Of a stretch of 33,852 bases of DNA, positions 21,801 to 28,003 are shown in pieces. Each line of letters starts with the position of its first letter. The first letter of the stretch is position 1. The stretch comes from Nemertoderma westbladi (Eukaryota > Xenacoelomorpha > Nemertodermatida > Nemertodermatidae), in the NCBI GenBank assembly GCA_032718475.1, contig JAUCBJ010007703.1, forward strand, positions 1 to 33,852, in the 5' to 3' direction. The notes under the pieces are model-generated. The model had not been told where the DNA came from and did not search any database. It worked only from the letters and a program-made list of their open reading frames with translations. Made by a program: the position numbers and the translations under genes.

Positions 21801-22824
21801 ATGGATAGGAACCAAAGGTGAGTTAGAGTTGGATCAGCTGTGGATAGGAACCAAAGGTGAGTTAGAGTTGGATCAGCTAATAGGAACCAAAGGTGAGTCC
21901 GAGTTGGATCAGTTGCGGATAGGAACCAAAGGTGAGTTAGAGTTGGATCAGCTGTGGATAGGAACCAAAGGTGAGTTAGAGTTAGATCAGCTATGGATAG
22001 GAACCAAAGGTGAGTTAGAGTTGGATCAGCTAATAGGAACCAAAGGTGAGTTAGAGTTGGATCAGCTATGGATAGGAACCAAAGGTGAGTTAGAGTTGGA
22101 TCAGCTATGGATAGGAACCAAAGGTGAGTTAGAGTTGGATCAGCTAATAGGAACCAAAGGTGAGTTAGAGTTGGATCAGCTAATAGGAACCAAAGGTGAG
22201 TCCGAGTTGGATCAGCTATGGATAGGAACCAAAGGTGAGTTAGAGTTGGATCAGCTGTGGATAGGAACCAAAGGTGAGTTAGAGTTGGATCAGCTGTGGA
22301 TATGAACCAAAGGTGAGTTAGAGTTGGATCAGCTGTGGATAGGAACCAAAGGTGAGTCCGAGTTGGATCAGTTGCGGATAGGAACCAAAGGTGAGTTCGC
22401 GAAATTAAATTTTTTCAGTATCAAAGTTATCATTTTGGACATAAACATTAATCCGGTCAAAAATAATTGATTATCCCAGGTGATTGGTATAGATACATTA
22501 GAGGTGGTAGGTGGTGCCTTTCCTGTCTACTAGAACTAGAGTGCTATGTATAAAGGCCCCAACGCGTGAGCCAAGCAGGACCATCTCCATGTGAATGGGG
22601 ATTGGGGAGAGCCATGTGATACGGATTATTTATATTTATTTCTAGAACGAACACAGAAGATTAATATGAGCAGTATATCTAATGTTGTCTCGGAGTCAAT
22701 AGAAGGACTGGAACGGTACCACATACTGGGAATTCAGTTGGGGCCAACAGAGGCTTCGAGATACTGGATATACTACGTACCCGCTCAATACGTAAACGCT
22801 ATACGGGCGACTATTATGGGTTAA
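6664..22824 (+). CDS. UBFD1: UBFD1, ubiquitin-like domain protein, five exons (whole gene span)
   Basis: Exons are 6664-6837, 7546-8038, 8403-8585, 15867-16070 and 22646-22824: 1233 nt, 410 residues plus stop. Every intron begins GT and ends AG, and all phases agree (0, 1, 1, 1). Residues 1-188 are a Ser/Thr/Pro-rich, probably disordered tail. About 189-267 form a ubiquitin-like domain with the family signatures VPPQMQKLMFKG and VGSTINDV. About 285-410 are the conserved C-terminal domain (EPLC..AHRKVLDK, VPLSGM, GGKVRLTFKLELDQLWIGTK, QLGPTEASRYWIYYVP). Vertebrate UBFD1 is near 310 residues; the excess here is N-terminal. The protein ends at IMG, a few residues short of what I recall for vertebrates. 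The molecular role is poorly known; links to polyubiquitin binding and NF-kB signalling are family knowledge. Intron 4 is almost wholly a minisatellite made from the exon 4 border. Confidence 0.92.
6838..7545 (+). other. UBFD1 intron 1
   Basis: 708 bp. A small repeat of ATCGGGGATCGCG units lies at about 7246-7280. At about 7383-7450 is a copy of a module also found at 10113-10180 and, inverted, at about 25920-25990 (shared TTATTGTTTTGGTTAGA and CTGCTCCTTTCC-like blocks). The acceptor is TTATTTTTAG at 7545. Confidence 0.65.
7546..8038 (+). CDS. UBFD1: UBFD1 exon 2 (acidic tail and start of the ubiquitin-like domain)
   Basis: It opens ELNSSPKSKGVAILPSPS in phase 0 after the acceptor at 7545. 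Residues 98-180 of the protein are an imperfect Thr-Ser-Ala-Thr-Asp-Asp repeat encoded by ACGTCAGC-type units. The ubiquitin-like fold starts near residue 189 (MVSFRVVYMKKPLEITFDL, then TVHNLKTHITELT). The donor A|GTTAGT at 8039 leaves phase 1. Without splicing the frame stops at 8041-8043. Confidence 0.9.
8039..8402 (+). other. UBFD1 intron 2, with an AT-rich palindrome
   Basis: 364 bp, acceptor TTCTATTTTAG at 8402. An imperfect inverted repeat at 8217-8266 (ACAAAACAATATTATATTAT and its complement, centre near 8241) could form a long AT hairpin. Confidence 0.75.
8403..8585 (+). CDS. UBFD1: UBFD1 exon 3 (second half of the ubiquitin-like domain)
   Basis: The two leading bases complete an Asn codon split from exon 2, followed by VPPQMQKLMFKGLMRDEE and VGSTINDVISVN, which match UBFD1 strongly. 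The donor GTAG|GTGAGA at 8586 leaves phase 1, as exon 4 requires. Read through, the frame would run on to a stop at 8633-8635; splicing is preferred because it joins correctly to the conserved exon 4. Confidence 0.9.
8672..9259 (+). repeat. 36-bp minisatellite, block 1 (~16 units)
   Basis: The unit reads GATAGGAGTAGCGCCCACCC then CTACCTTCGGGTAGCA. It begins 86 bp after the exon 3 donor. Because 36 is divisible by three, several frames on both strands stay open here (plus strand DRSSAHPYLRVA; minus strand repeats of VGVGATPICYPK). These are by-products, not genes. Each unit contains the inverted repeat CTACC-TTCG-GGTAG. Confidence 0.95.
9260..9265. other. Junction between the minisatellite and the TIR element
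   Basis: The 36-bp array stops at GGAGTAGC (9259) and GGAGTAGC resumes at 11723-11730, so 9260-11722 is an insertion into the array. Confidence 0.6.
9266..10929. mobile_element. Non-autonomous DNA transposon with ~185-bp terminal inverted repeats
   Basis: The left arm (9266-9450) and the reverse complement of the right arm (10739-10929) match across CGTACGG, GTGCTTAGATCGTGGCTTTT, GTTAACATTATTCCAT, TGTTTAACACAGAGTCAATG and GAATGGAATATTGCTAAC. Both ends begin CGTACGG. I could not settle the target duplication because the tips differ by a 4-base indel. The interior holds a possible transposase remnant (9806) and a very AT-rich palindromic stretch (10514-10680). Confidence 0.85.
9806..10015 (+). 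pseudogene. Possible zinc-finger (BED-like) remnant inside the TIR element
   Basis: The 69-codon frame starts MECNLCDKKYTTTSALSRHK. The spacing C-x2-C ... TSxLxxH resembles the N-terminal BED finger of hAT transposases or a C2H2 finger, but the last zinc-binding His is absent and the rest is unrecognisable. The reading frame here may be GTG-initiated (9806). Probably a decayed transposase 5' end. Confidence 0.35.
10930..11721. mobile_element. Uncharacterised insertion with CTACCGCTACCG-rich ends
   Basis: The left end carries ACTACCGCTACCGCAAATACC-like words and a hairpin (ACCGCAAAT ... ATTTGCGGT, about 10970-11003). The right end (11630-11716) carries ACTACCGCTACC again. The interior is AT-rich with no coding capacity. 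It lies between the TIR element and block 2 of the 36-bp minisatellite. A mobile element is inferred from the insertion into the array; its class is unknown. Confidence 0.45.
11722..11910 (+). repeat. 36-bp minisatellite, block 2 (~5 units)
   Basis: Same unit and orientation as block 1 but more diverged (loop variants TTAG and TTCG, plus GGGTATC for GGGTAGC). The two blocks were probably continuous before the 9260-11721 insertions. Confidence 0.9.
11911..12398. other. Intron 3 spacer with a short duplicated motif
   Basis: CCTCCCAACTAAA followed by CC.GGGAGC occurs twice (11909 and 11964), about 55 bp apart. The rest is AT-rich and featureless. A GC palindrome (GCGCGCGTTGCGCG) lies near 12378. 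Confidence 0.5.
12399..12706 (+). repeat. 36-bp minisatellite, block 3 (~8 units)
   Basis: Same unit and orientation. Variants include TTGG and TTAG loops, and CCCTCCCC or CACCCATCCCATACC spacers. It abuts the LTR-element fragment directly at 12706/12707. The minus-strand frame here is a by-product of the repeat. Confidence 0.9.
12707..14931 (+). pseudogene. Degraded Ty3/Gypsy-type pol fragment (RT end, RNase H, integrase)
   Basis: Starting abruptly at the end of a reverse transcriptase (KIVDDII resembles the YxDD region), the sequence continues with the RT connection (SFMGLVNQLGYF) and RNase H (LETDAS, IELE, VTDHRPLLG). It then has an integrase zinc finger with C-x2-C (HCHACQG) and an integrase core with TDGG and NGHAE catalytic neighbourhoods. 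The order RT-RNase H-integrase is that of Ty3/Gypsy LTR elements. Frames change near 13195, and stops fall at 13513-13515 and 14026-14028 with a further shift near 14600, so it is dead. No LTRs were identified, and the 5' end abuts the minisatellite. Confidence 0.85.
14932..15197. other. Intron 3 spacer after the pol fragment
   Basis: No recognised feature. It may include remnants of the element's 3' end. Contains CACCGGTACACTGGTAC and a CGGCCGCTGCGGCC palindromic stretch near 15041. Confidence 0.4.
15198..15222 (+). repeat. Poly(C) run, 25 bases
   Basis: An uninterrupted C-tract directly before block 4 of the 36-bp minisatellite. On the other strand it is a G-tract able to form quadruplexes. 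Its length in the assembly may be inexact. Confidence 0.85.
15223..15281 (+). repeat. 36-bp minisatellite, block 4 (~1.5 units)
   Basis: TACCGTCGGATAGCATATAGG followed by GAGTAGCTCCCACC and CTTCGGGTAGCAGATA are diverged units in the same orientation, probably the far end of the original array. Confidence 0.8.
15300..15540 (+). repeat. AT-rich tandem repeat, ~23-bp unit, about 10 copies
   Basis: The unit is close to AAAATATTTAATGTAATTCA plus TAC, repeated with small variations (CGTAC, TTATTC). It ends near 15535. The remaining intron to 15866 shows no feature apart from the acceptor. Confidence 0.9.
15867..16070 (+). CDS. UBFD1: UBFD1 exon 4 (C-terminal domain, first half)
   Basis: The acceptor TATCCTTTCCAG at 15866 gives phase 1, completing a split Ala codon with exon 3. 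It encodes TREPLCQQTAHRKVLDKH, VPLSGMINKTGGKVRLTF and ends KLELDQLWIGTK plus one base of a split Glu. The donor AAAG|GTGAGT is at 16071. The last 34 nt together with GTGAG are the template of the minisatellite that follows. A second equal donor at 16107 would extend the exon by 36 nt in frame. A stop (TGA) at 16136 precedes every later donor. Confidence 0.93.
16035..22397 (+). repeat. Splice-donor minisatellite: ~150 tandem copies of the exon 4 / intron 4 border
   Basis: The 39-bp unit is GTGAG + TTAGAGTTGGATCAGCTATG + GATAGGAACCAAAG, i.e. intron 4 start followed by the exon 4 end. A 36-bp variant lacks TGG (CTAATAGG for CTATGGATAGG). Other variants are GAGTCC for GAGTTA (Ser for Leu), CTGTGG, TTGCGG, and TATGAACC, which makes an in-frame stop. 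The copy number is estimated from length (about 5.85 kb of repeat at about 38 bp), not counted. Unit lengths divisible by three keep long frames open, interrupted at TGA variants and small indels (for example near 18530-18600 and 20097). A LINE fragment interrupts it at 20473. The last unit runs into unique intron at GTGAGTTCGCGAAA (22391). Confidence 0.97.
20473..20964 (+). mobile_element. 5'-truncated non-LTR retrotransposon (LINE), 492 bp
   Basis: It encodes the C-terminal end of a LINE reverse transcriptase-type ORF (VRLFRASVVPVLLYGSPCW, then RMLRRVHCIKYN, RLRFAGHCFRRED, ending at a TAA at 20919-20921), uninterrupted by stops. Sequences of this kind end the polyproteins of RTE-like and related LINEs. 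The 3' end is a short (TAG)n tract at 20952-20964. It is flanked by a perfect 16-bp target-site duplication, ACCAAAGGTGAGTTAG (20457-20472 and 20965-20980), which is array sequence. The intact frame and perfect duplication indicate a recent insertion. Confidence 0.9.
22398..22645 (+). other. Unique remainder of UBFD1 intron 4
   Basis: 248 bp between the array and the acceptor TTATTTCTAG at 22645. It contains a second acceptor-like site, AAATTTTTTCAG, at 22418 whose use is unknown. Confidence 0.8.
22646..22824 (+). CDS. UBFD1: UBFD1 exon 5 (C-terminal end and stop)
   Basis: The leading AA completes the Glu codon begun in exon 4. It encodes RTQKINMSSISNVVSESIEG, then RYHILGIQLGPTEASRYWIY, the strongest UBFD1 signature, and ends AIRATIMG with TAA at 22822-22824. 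The last 23 bases including most of the stop are the first unit of a small tandem repeat continuing downstream. Confidence 0.95.
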
Positions 22825-22928
22825 TACGGGGGGGGGGGGGGGCAACTATAACGGGTTAATACGGGGAGGCAATAGGGGCAACTATAACGGGTTGATACAG
22901 GAACGCAATACGGGAAACTTTAACTTGG
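22801..22928 (+). repeat. Tandem repeat derived from the end of the UBFD1 coding sequence
   Basis: Four degenerate units start ATAC(G/A)GG and end near GGGTTA: 22801-22823 (coding), 22824-22858, 22859-22894 and 22895-22928. CGACTATTATGGGTTA in the exon corresponds to CAACTATAACGGGTTA in units 2 and 3. Unit 2 contains a 15-G run (22828-22842). Confidence 0.75.
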
Positions 22929-23188
22929 CATATTGTGGTCTATTATGGTAATATTGACACGTTTTTGTTATAAATAACTTTGTTCAATGTAAACGAAAAC
23001 ATTAGTCATACTAAATATTACGCTAATTATACTAAATGCCGCAGCGGCACCCTGCTGCACGTGAAGGTACAGCTGCACCACTAATTTGAGCACCCAATGC
23101 GGCATAGAAGACACCTCTTTATGCAGCTCGTTTGCATCTAATTCGAAAGTGCACCTAGTGGCTCTCAGCTTCATAACTTAATGAACCT

Positions 23189-23194
23189 AATAAA
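23189..23194 (+). terminator. Candidate UBFD1 polyadenylation signal
   Basis: AATAAA lies 365 bp after the UBFD1 stop. Another AATAAA is at 23314-23319. No transcript evidence is available to choose between them. Confidence 0.35.
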
Positions 23195-23319
23195 ACATCC
23201 AACTTGTATAATAATAATATATATTTTTGATAATGTGCCTTTCAATGAACTTTAAATAAGGCAATGTAAGTAAAAATCAGATTTTCTGCTATGCACAGAA
23301 CATGTTATATTCAAATAAA

Positions 23320-24056
23320 ACAATATTCTAAGCTATAATTCTATGGAACGAACAACGTGTGTTAAGTTTAAGAAATGAGTTAAAAAACCTAAAAAAATTG
23401 ATGATTTTATTTCCTTTTAAAAAGAACATTTTTGCGTTTTGTATTAATTCAATTAGTTGTTAGTTGTGTTGAGGTATTCCTAGACTACCGGTACAGCTGT
23501 ATGTTTTGAGATTCGCTTGTCTTAATACTTATATACCATTTGCTCAGGATTTGAATATTTCTTTTAATGATACCAGTTTTTGTTTTTAATACCTTCAGGA
23601 ATACAAGCTAAAAATTAATTAAACCCCTTTCTTTAGATGGAAAATGTAGGAAACGTAGATCCCCAGCCCAGACACAGACACTCGATCGAATATGGCATTG
23701 GTGAAAATATGACTTCACATCAACAAAAAAAATTATCACCACATTTGGTATCGGAAATCTTGAACCATTATTTAACTGTAAAAATATTACACTCATCATC
23801 AAACCGATGTTAAAGTTTATGTATTGGCGTCCAATTATTAACATTTAAATTTTCTTGACATTGAGCAAAGTTATCAAAATAAAAATACTTGCAAGTCATA
23901 TATTGAGCTGCGCCCTACTGCATGATACGGGTTGGGTATAGACTGCTTACTGGATATCTATTGGTTCAATGTGGAGGTAATTGTAACCTGTGGTATTGCG
24001 CTGCCACGTTAAAAATATCGTTATTAATATATTTATGGGATTTATTCACTATATTA
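23320..24056. other. Intergenic stretch, nothing recognised
   Basis: AT-rich, without supported coding or RNA features. One ACCGGT lies near 23489. Confidence 0.4.
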
Positions 24057-24957
24057 CACCATGTCCTGGAATATAGTGTCATTATTCTGGTACATGGACC
24101 CCCCCAAAATTTTTCTACAAATCTTAATGAGATTGCATGAAATTTGAAACAGAGATAGTTTCACCTCCCTCCTCCTTGCTGGGTGAGCCAGAATTTTTAT
24201 TTCTGCTTTCATTCTTTAGGTACAAGCGTTTGAAAATAGTGTCTCCTGCGAAATTGCACCAGTCCCACCGCAGTTATTCTTCAACCTTATTATGATTTTT
24301 TAGTACTAATTTAAAGCCAGTCGTGCAAGGATTCCAAAAATGCAAAAACATTTGAATTTGGTAGAGAAATAGCCGAGATATGGTCATTCGAAAGTTGTAT
24401 GTATTTGCTTCCCCTGCACGCCATTTATTCTATTTAATAAATATATTTAATAAATACATCATATTCTGGAACATTTTGTTTATCTAATACGTAGTTGGGC
24501 AACATTGCAATGCTTCTTTAATCATTCTATTATGTAGCTATTCATACATAAACAAAATGTTCTAGAATATGGTGTTTCTATTTAATAGAATAAAACAGCC
24601 TCGCGCAGGTGCAAAACCATGCAACTTTTGAATGCTCAAAAAATCTCAGCTATTTCACAACCAAATTCAAATATTTTTACATTTTTGGAATCCTTGCATG
24701 GTTAGCTTTCTATTTCTATTTCTACCAATGAATAACTGCAGTGTAACTGGTGAAATATCACTGGAGACACCTTTTTCAAATGCTTGTAGCTAAAGATTGA
24801 AAGCAAAAATCTAAATTCTGGCTCACCCAGGAAGGAGGAGGGACGTGAAACTATCTCTGTTTCAAATTTCATGCAATTTCGTTAAGATTTGTATGAAAAT
24901 TTGGGGGGGGGGGGGGTGAGGTACCTGAATAACGACACTATATTCCAGGACATGGTG
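24057..24957. mobile_element. Foldback element / MITE, 901 bp, TA target duplication
   Basis: Nearly the whole element is one inverted repeat: CACCATGTCCTGGAATATAG at 24057 mirrors its complement ending at 24957. The arms (about 430 bp each) share CTGGGTGAGCCAGAATTT, GGATTCCAAAAATG and AACATTTTGTTTAT blocks, with the centre near 24510. It is flanked by TA on both sides (24055-24056, 24958-24959), as for Tc1/mariner-superfamily insertions. No transposase. Confidence 0.85.
24903..24916 (+). repeat. Poly(G) run, 14 bases
   Basis: Lies inside the right arm of the foldback element; the matching position in the left arm has a shorter C run (24099-24105). Confidence 0.8.
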
Positions 24958-24959
24958 TA

Positions 24960-25337
24960 CGTACGTGTCTCAAAGTATCATTTTACAGTTTGCTTATCGG
25001 AGAGTTTGGTAACATGAACGAAGGTAGTGAGTGAGTGGAGATAAAGCTGCGAGGATTAAACACTGTAAAGTACTTTGTAACACGTACATGCAGATAGTTT
25101 TGTTCCAAAATTGTAATATTACTAAACGTCTATTTATAATAAATAAAATAAAAACTTTTGTTCTTAATAATTTGGTGAAATTTCTCAAATTTTATAATAT
25201 GTATTTGTATTATATAGCAGCAACTAAGTAGAAAACGCTCTTTAAGATTTCATCACTATGCCAAAAGTTAGTAAAGTTTAGCTATTGCAGTTGCCTGTAC
25301 AATAATGTTATTCATGTTAATATTCAATGATAACAAT
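24960..25337. other. Intergenic spacer, nothing recognised
   Basis: AT-rich sequence between two transposons. Short overlapping frames on both strands have no recognisable content. Confidence 0.4.
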
Positions 25338-26383
25338 TAGGGATGCGACAGAGCTAAAATTTCATCCGGAGCCCGGAGGTTCCTCCGGGTTACAATATGA
25401 GCTCCGTCCGGAGACGGAGCCGGAGGTTTGGTGATTGATAATTCCAGTGTATTATTTAGGGATGTCCCGGAATCGATATTTTGATTCCGGCCGGAACCGG
25501 AACCGGAATTCAACATGCCGGAATATTCCGGCCGGAATTCCGGCCGGAATTCCGGCCGGAACCGGAATTTTCTATAATTAGTGACCTACACTAAATGACC
25601 CATGAAACTTTATAATTTTTTCTGAAACAGATGAATTTTTTTAAATTTCTACAGCTAAGTTTGATAATGAGATGAATCAGAACCTTGGGGGGAATGAAGG
25701 TGGGTGGAATGGAGAATGGGCTGGGTCGTTATGGCCGTTTATGGGGACGGGATGGTACTTCGGCATTGGACTACAAGGAATTTAATATATTTTTTTTTCT
25801 AAAATCTATAACATTGTCTAAAAGTTAGGTTTTTAGCATTTAGACTCACCTAAAAACCTACGTTAACCAAAAATCGATGGTTTCGCATCATTGGGTCCTT
25901 TGCTGCAATATTCTGGTGTCTTTAAGGGAAAGGAACATGTTACCGTGACATGTTATTCGAACCAAAACAATAAACGAGGCCAATAGTACATGTTACAGTT
26001 TAATTACTACTATATTATGCAGTACCTACGACGCAGGACTGAACTAACGACCACTCGCAGGACCTGTACGTATTGTAATAACGTTTATATTAGTTTTAGG
26101 TTAGAGTAGGAATTGTAATTGTGTAATACTGTATTTGTAACCAAGTAACATAAAGGACCCCCATGGAAATAAGCTGCAAATCTTTACTGGCAATCCTATA
26201 TGTTACGTTGGACAATACCAATCATAATATTATCATATTATTTAATAATTCAAAATTCAAAGTAAAATAATATAAAATCAATGTGAAATAATTTAAATTC
26301 AATGTCAAATAATGTAAAATCAATCTAAAAACGTCATTTTATAAGCAAATTGTAATAATTAAATTGGAAAAACCACCCGCTAA

Positions 26384-26712
26384 GGCCCGTGCTCCACTGG
26401 TAAGTCTTATGTAGTCTTAGTCAAATAAATTATGGAACACATTGGTTTCAATGTTACCGTCTCCAATGGTAAATCGTAAGTTACGACTGTGATTATGTCC
26501 CATGTTCCATCTTTTGACATATGAATCATGTGATATATCCGGCAAGATGCCTCTGATTGGCTACTTTGGGTATAAATATGCAGTAAATGTGAGACGCATC
26601 TTATATTTTTTATTAAATTGTGTTACCAATGGAGCAAAGAGGCATTCATTTTGACATTCTGACTAAGACAAAATATGAAAACGACTTACGACTTACCAGT
26701 GGAGCACGGGCC
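26384..26712. mobile_element. Harbinger-like MITE, 329 bp
   Basis: The terminal inverted repeats GGCCCGTGCTCCACTGGTAAG and complement are flanked by TAA on both sides (26381-26383, 26713-26715). A TAA target duplication and a GG-start tip are typical of PIF/Harbinger MITEs. It lies inside the inner hAT element. Confidence 0.85.
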
Positions 26713-26949
26713 TAATGATGCATTTCATAAAATATCTTCAGAACGACAAATTGTTTAACGTAAATTAAGGGGGTTATTGTGAATTGTATATGAATACTAC
26801 AGTAGGTGGTGTAATAGATGAGTGGGACCATTTTAGTTTGATTACCAGGTGACATTTTTTTGGAAATGTGTTACATATGTGATATAACCATCAAGACTAA
26901 ATTCACTTTAATAAACAGGGTGGCTATGAATTTTCCCTCGTTACATAGG

Positions 26950-27150
26950 TTAGTTAGGTTCCACCTTGGTGTAGTGGTTGCATTGATTTCCAATCTATCT
27001 GGAGGTTGTGGGTTCGATCCCTGCATGTGGGCGTAGGCAGTTTTTGATTCGATACGAATGGTTTGAATGGGCCTAACCAGGGGGCATCTATGCCTTGCAT
27101 CTTTAAATGTTAGCTCTAACGGTCGAAGAAAACTTTATTTCTACTTTTTT
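26950..27150 (+). mobile_element. tRNA-derived SINE or tRNA-like relic
   Basis: A polymerase III A box (TGGTGTAGTGG, 26967-26977) and B box (GGTTCGATCC, 27011-27020) lie at tRNA spacing. The flanks CCAC and GTGG could pair as an acceptor stem. The body after the B box (GGGCGTAGGCAGTTTTTG...) is not tRNA. The 3' border is uncertain. Confidence 0.65.
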
Positions 27151-27475
27151 ACAAGTGTTGATCCACTGTTGAAAAGCATCTTAAAATAATAATTGGTAAT
27201 AATGTTTAAAAAATATATAACTGTTTTTTAAATAAATATTATTTATAAATTTATTATTATTTATTATTATAAATTTAACAAACTAATTGCAACTATCAAA
27301 CTAGTTAGGAACCTGGTAATTCCGGTAAAATTCCGGCCGGAATTGACCCCATTCCGGCAATTCCGGCCGGAACCGGAATCCGGCAAAAACCGCCGGAATT
27401 CCGGCCGGAACGGAATTCCGGGACATCCCTAGTATTATTATAGTAGACATATAGACAGATATACGTTCATGAAAC

Positions 27476-27597
27476 GGGGGGGGGGGGGGGGGGGGAGAGA
27501 TTTGATGCGATTTTATACAAATGAACAGAGATTTGATGCGATTTTATACAAATGAACAGTACCAGCCTGTTGGGGATGGGGGGGGGGGGGGGGGGGG
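27476..27597 (+). repeat. Two 20-base poly(G) runs around a 31-bp direct repeat
   Basis: G-runs lie at 27476-27495 and 27578-27597. Between them AGAGATTTGATGCGATTTTA plus TACAAATGAAC occurs twice in tandem (27496-27526, 27527-27557). Confidence 0.85.
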
Positions 27598-28003
27598 TCA
27601 GTGGAATGGGGGTTCTAGACTGACGAACGAAATGATAGTACATGTATTTTTTAATAAATTATATTATATTAAATTAAATTTAAATATATTTTTTAATTAG
27701 GGATGGGATGATTATAAATTGAATTAACTGAATCATTTCAATGTTTTTGTTCAAACATTTAAACAATTTCACAAGGGGGGTGGGTTATCAGGAAACTTAA
27801 AAAAAACAACCTGTAAATTACTTAATGAGTTATTATGTTAATTACTATGATATTTACATTACATTATTCATACATCAGAAAAACTTATTATTTTAATTCA
27901 AATTTCAACAATATAAGCTCCAAATTGGCTCCGGGTTAATTTGCCCGGAGCCGGAACCAGAGCCGGAACCAAAAAATTAGCCCGGAGCTCTGTCGCATCC
28001 CTA

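Larger units (their letters stand above)
25457..27431. mobile_element. Inner hAT-type non-autonomous element, 1975 bp
   Basis: It is bounded by TAGGGATGTCCCGGAAT and its complement, with a perfect 8-bp target duplication GTATTATT (25449-25456 and 27432-27439). Both ends carry tandem palindromic ATTCCGGCCGGAATT units (25480-25570, 27325-27420). There is no transposase frame. The perfect duplication against the mismatched outer one agrees with its being the younger insertion. Confidence 0.93.
25338..28003. mobile_element. Outer hAT-type non-autonomous element (interrupted)
   Basis: The terminal inverted repeats are TAGGGATGCGACAGAGCT (25338) and its complement ending at 28003. The 8-bp flanks are ATAACAAT (25330-25337) and ATAACATT (28004-28011), one mismatch. 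The ends are rich in CCGGAG words. Without the inner element it would be about 680 bp. hAT assignment rests on the TAGGGATG tip and the 8-bp duplication. Confidence 0.85.

Noticed and set aside
22968-23174. 68-codon minus-strand frame ahead of the candidate poly(A) signal
   Set aside because: It lies in the likely UBFD1 3' UTR; no homology recognised.
26960-27032. A functional tRNA gene
   Set aside because: A and B boxes are good, but the anticodon stem and acceptor stem have mismatches and it sits inside a transposon.
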